Origin: Nitrospinaceae bacterium UBA3496
GTDB taxonomy: Bacteria; UBA8248
Length of the DNA stretch: 26,325 nt
NCBI GenBank assembly: GCA_002377645.1
Contig: DFQF01000061.1
Coordinates: 1 to 26,325, forward strand
Direction of reading: 5' to 3'
Position numbers and translations under genes: made by a program. The notes under the pieces are model-generated. The model did no database searches and had not been told where the DNA came from. It was given only the letters and a program-made list of their open reading frames with translations. This document shows, one piece after another, positions 24,836 to 26,325 of this stretch; the stretch's first letter is position 1, and each line of letters starts with the position of its first letter.

Positions 24836-26325
24836 ATGGTCTGGAATGGTTGGAATTTTCTTATTCCAACAGATACAAAAATAGTTTTAGAGATTGGCAA
24901 TTTTCCGCATATTTCTAACTTAGAACTAGAAAGTTCTGATTGGATGAAGATTGTTTTCCCTTCAGATTGTAGAGAGATTTCTGAATTTGAAAAGTTTGAA
25001 GAATTCCTTAGAGATATCAGACCTAGAGGGGCAATTTTAGATTGTATCTTGATTAATGCGGATTCTTTGAAGGAATTGGGAATAATAACAATAATAGAAG
25101 AATGTGAATCACTACTTAGCCCTAGTGGGAAGATATTTGTTTATTCTAAAAAAGGAACTTCGCCAGTAAATAAGCTCGATTTTATTTCATTAGAGAAGTT
25201 CAATATTCAAGAATTTCATTTTCTAGGTTTCCCTCTGAGTAATGCCATACTTTTTTCTGAGATTCATTCTAAAGAAGATAATGGAGATCATGCTTATATG
25301 AAATTTGAAGTAACTGAAAAATTGCTAAAACATTTCCAGCAAATAAAATATAGAAGTAGGCGAGTTTATTATTTTTTATTTATCCTTAGAGTATTAAACT
25401 ATTTTCGATTGTCGCGTATTTTTTTTCGTCAACAACTACTTGTATTTGTCAGAGAAAGTGGACTTGGAAACTCTTCAGAAGAAAGAGAGCATGAACCATG
25501 GGTCTCTAAAAATATTAGTGTTTTGCCTACAAAAAGGAAAAATCTTGTTCCTGTATTTTCTGAAAATGGTGATTTAAGGTCTTTTTGTAAATATTCTTCA
25601 GGAAAGCAAGGAGAAGAAATAATTTCAAACGAAGTAAAAATCCTTAAATATTTAGCGAATTATGAATTTCATACAGCGAAAGTCCCAAAAGTTCTCAACT
25701 TCAAGACTTGTTTGGCAAGATCCTTTCTGGAAATATCTTCAAAATCAGGATTAAAATATCCAAAAAAAATGAGTGATGCGCATGTTGACTGGTTAATTGA
25801 ATTGTTTTCTAAAACTTCTACTTCAATTCCTTTTCACAAAAGTGAGTTCTTCTCTGAAATTCAAGAGAAACTTAAAGTAATTAATCATTACTTTAAAGAG
25901 GAAAGTAATATCTGGCTGAATCAATTATGCGAGGAGATGTTAGCCGTTATTGATGATTTGAATTTGCCTTTTGGTGTCGTCCAAAGGGAATTCCCCTTTT
26001 ACCATGCAAATATGATAGGTGGTTCAGAAAAAATGTTTGTGTTTGACTGGGAGTTCGGTCGTGTTAATTACCCACCTTTGTTTGATTTGTTTCACTGCAT
26101 GTTGAGTGATAAACATATTTCTGGTGCTGAAAGTGTCCCTTTCCCAGAACGTGTTCTTAAGACATTGTTTATTTCTAAGGAAGCTCAAGTATTTGTTAAG
26201 AGATATATTAAAGAGTTAAATTTACCTACAAAGGTCGTTTATCCGTTGTTCGTTCTTTTTTTAATTGATCAACTTGCTTGTTATCTTCCTTTTGTAGACC
26301 GACTAGAAGAAGTTAGCGGATATCT
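24836..26325 (+). CDS. Methyltransferase-like / APH-kinase-like fusion protein, cut by window edge
   Basis: Open frame of 496 codons from ATG 24836 to the right edge, so the C-terminus is missing. An in-frame TAG at 24821 fixes the start. Residues about 1-110 (KIVLEIGNFPHI; GAILDCILIN; LLSPSGKIFVYSKKG) resemble a degenerate SAM-methyltransferase fold. Residues about 235-496 resemble aminoglycoside/choline-kinase-like phosphotransferases: FCKYSSGKQGEEIISNEVKI (250-269) as the Lys/Glu pair, and FVFDWEFGRVNYPPLFDLFH (401-420) with the metal-binding Asp404. The catalytic loop, normally HGDFxPWN, reads QREFPFYHAN (383-392), so His is Gln383 and the catalytic Asp is Glu385, although Asn392 is kept. 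Function unknown; position beside a flippase suggests a glycan-modifying role. The arrangement recalls WbdD-type methyltransferase-kinase chain terminators, as an analogy only. Confidence 0.75.
   Translation, partial: MVWNGWNFLIPTDTKIVLEIGNFPHISNLELESSDWMKIVFPSDCREISEFEKFEEFLRDIRPRGAILDCILINADSLKELGIITIIEECESLLSPSGKIFVYSKKGTSPVNKLDFISLEKFNIQEFHFLGFPLSNAILFSEIHSKEDNGDHAYMKFEVTEKLLKHFQQIKYRSRRVYYFLFILRVLNYFRLSRIFFRQQLLVFVRESGLGNSSEEREHEPWVSKNISVLPTKRKNLVPVFSENGDLRSFCKYSSGKQGEEIISNEVKILKYLANYEFHTAKVPKVLNFKTCLARSFLEISSKSGLKYPKKMSDAHVDWLIELFSKTSTSIPFHKSEFFSEIQEKLKVINHYFKEESNIWLNQLCEEMLAVIDDLNLPFGVVQREFPFYHANMIGGSEKMFVFDWEFGRVNYPPLFDLFHCMLSDKHISGAESVPFPERVLKTLFISKEAQVFVKRYIKELNLPTKVVYPLFVLFLIDQLACYLPFVDRLEEVSGY

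Overview
This is an AT-rich stretch of a Gram-negative, rod-forming bacterial chromosome. An inner-membrane-anchored PpiD-type periplasmic chaperone, a MreBCD/PBP2 elongasome and a flippase-dependent surface-glycan locus all point to a didermic cell. A PpiD-like gene divergent from mreB-mreC-mreD-mrdA recalls deltaproteobacterial-type lineages (also SAR324 or Nitrospinota-like marine groups), but this placement is an impression from memory and has low confidence. TTG start codons with good ribosome binding sites are frequent.

Layout: (1) 1-3815, minus strand: mreB, mreC, mreD and mrdA (PBP2). The last runs off the left edge, so its C-terminus with the KTG box is not in the window. (2) 4070-5962, plus strand: a PpiD/SurA-like peptidyl-prolyl isomerase divergent from mreB. 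(3) 5987-7203, minus strand: thiD (thiamine pyrimidine kinase) followed by a small orphan AbrB-like protein. (4) 7364-11689, plus strand: a compact sulfur operon with a CysK-type cysteine synthase, a ThiS/MoaD-fold sulfur carrier ending in Gly-Gly-Phe, a CysM-type cysteine synthase, a JAMM (Mec+-like) metalloprotease and an Rrf2 regulator that lacks most of the IscR cluster ligands, then a Gfo/Idh/MocA oxidoreductase. This matches the CysO-CysM-Mec protein-thiocarboxylate route to cysteine known from Mycobacterium tuberculosis. (5) 11692-24694, minus strand: a ten-gene surface polysaccharide locus. Read from its 5' end it holds a flippase, a Gfo/Idh/MocA sugar oxidoreductase, a DegT-family aminotransferase with an unusual N-terminal extension, a formyltransferase, a beta-propeller-like protein, a CgeB-type glycosyltransferase, a nucleotidyltransferase-like/TMP-kinase-like fusion, a GT4 glycosyltransferase, an AsnB-type amidotransferase and a UDP-glucuronate-epimerase-like enzyme. 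(6) 24836-26325, plus strand, divergent from the flippase: a methyltransferase-like/APH-kinase-like fusion protein that runs off the right edge.

How the genes work together: the left part builds the lateral wall. The middle part makes cysteine by two parallel synthases, probably under a cysteine-sensing Rrf2 protein. The right part probably makes and exports a glycan with N-formylated amino sugars and/or uronamides. The most unusual proteins are the PIN-like/DegT fusion, the methyltransferase-like/degenerate-kinase fusion, the NTase-like/TMP-kinase-like fusion and the beta-propeller protein. There are no RNA genes, insertion sequences, CRISPR arrays or gene-free stretches over 300 bases.
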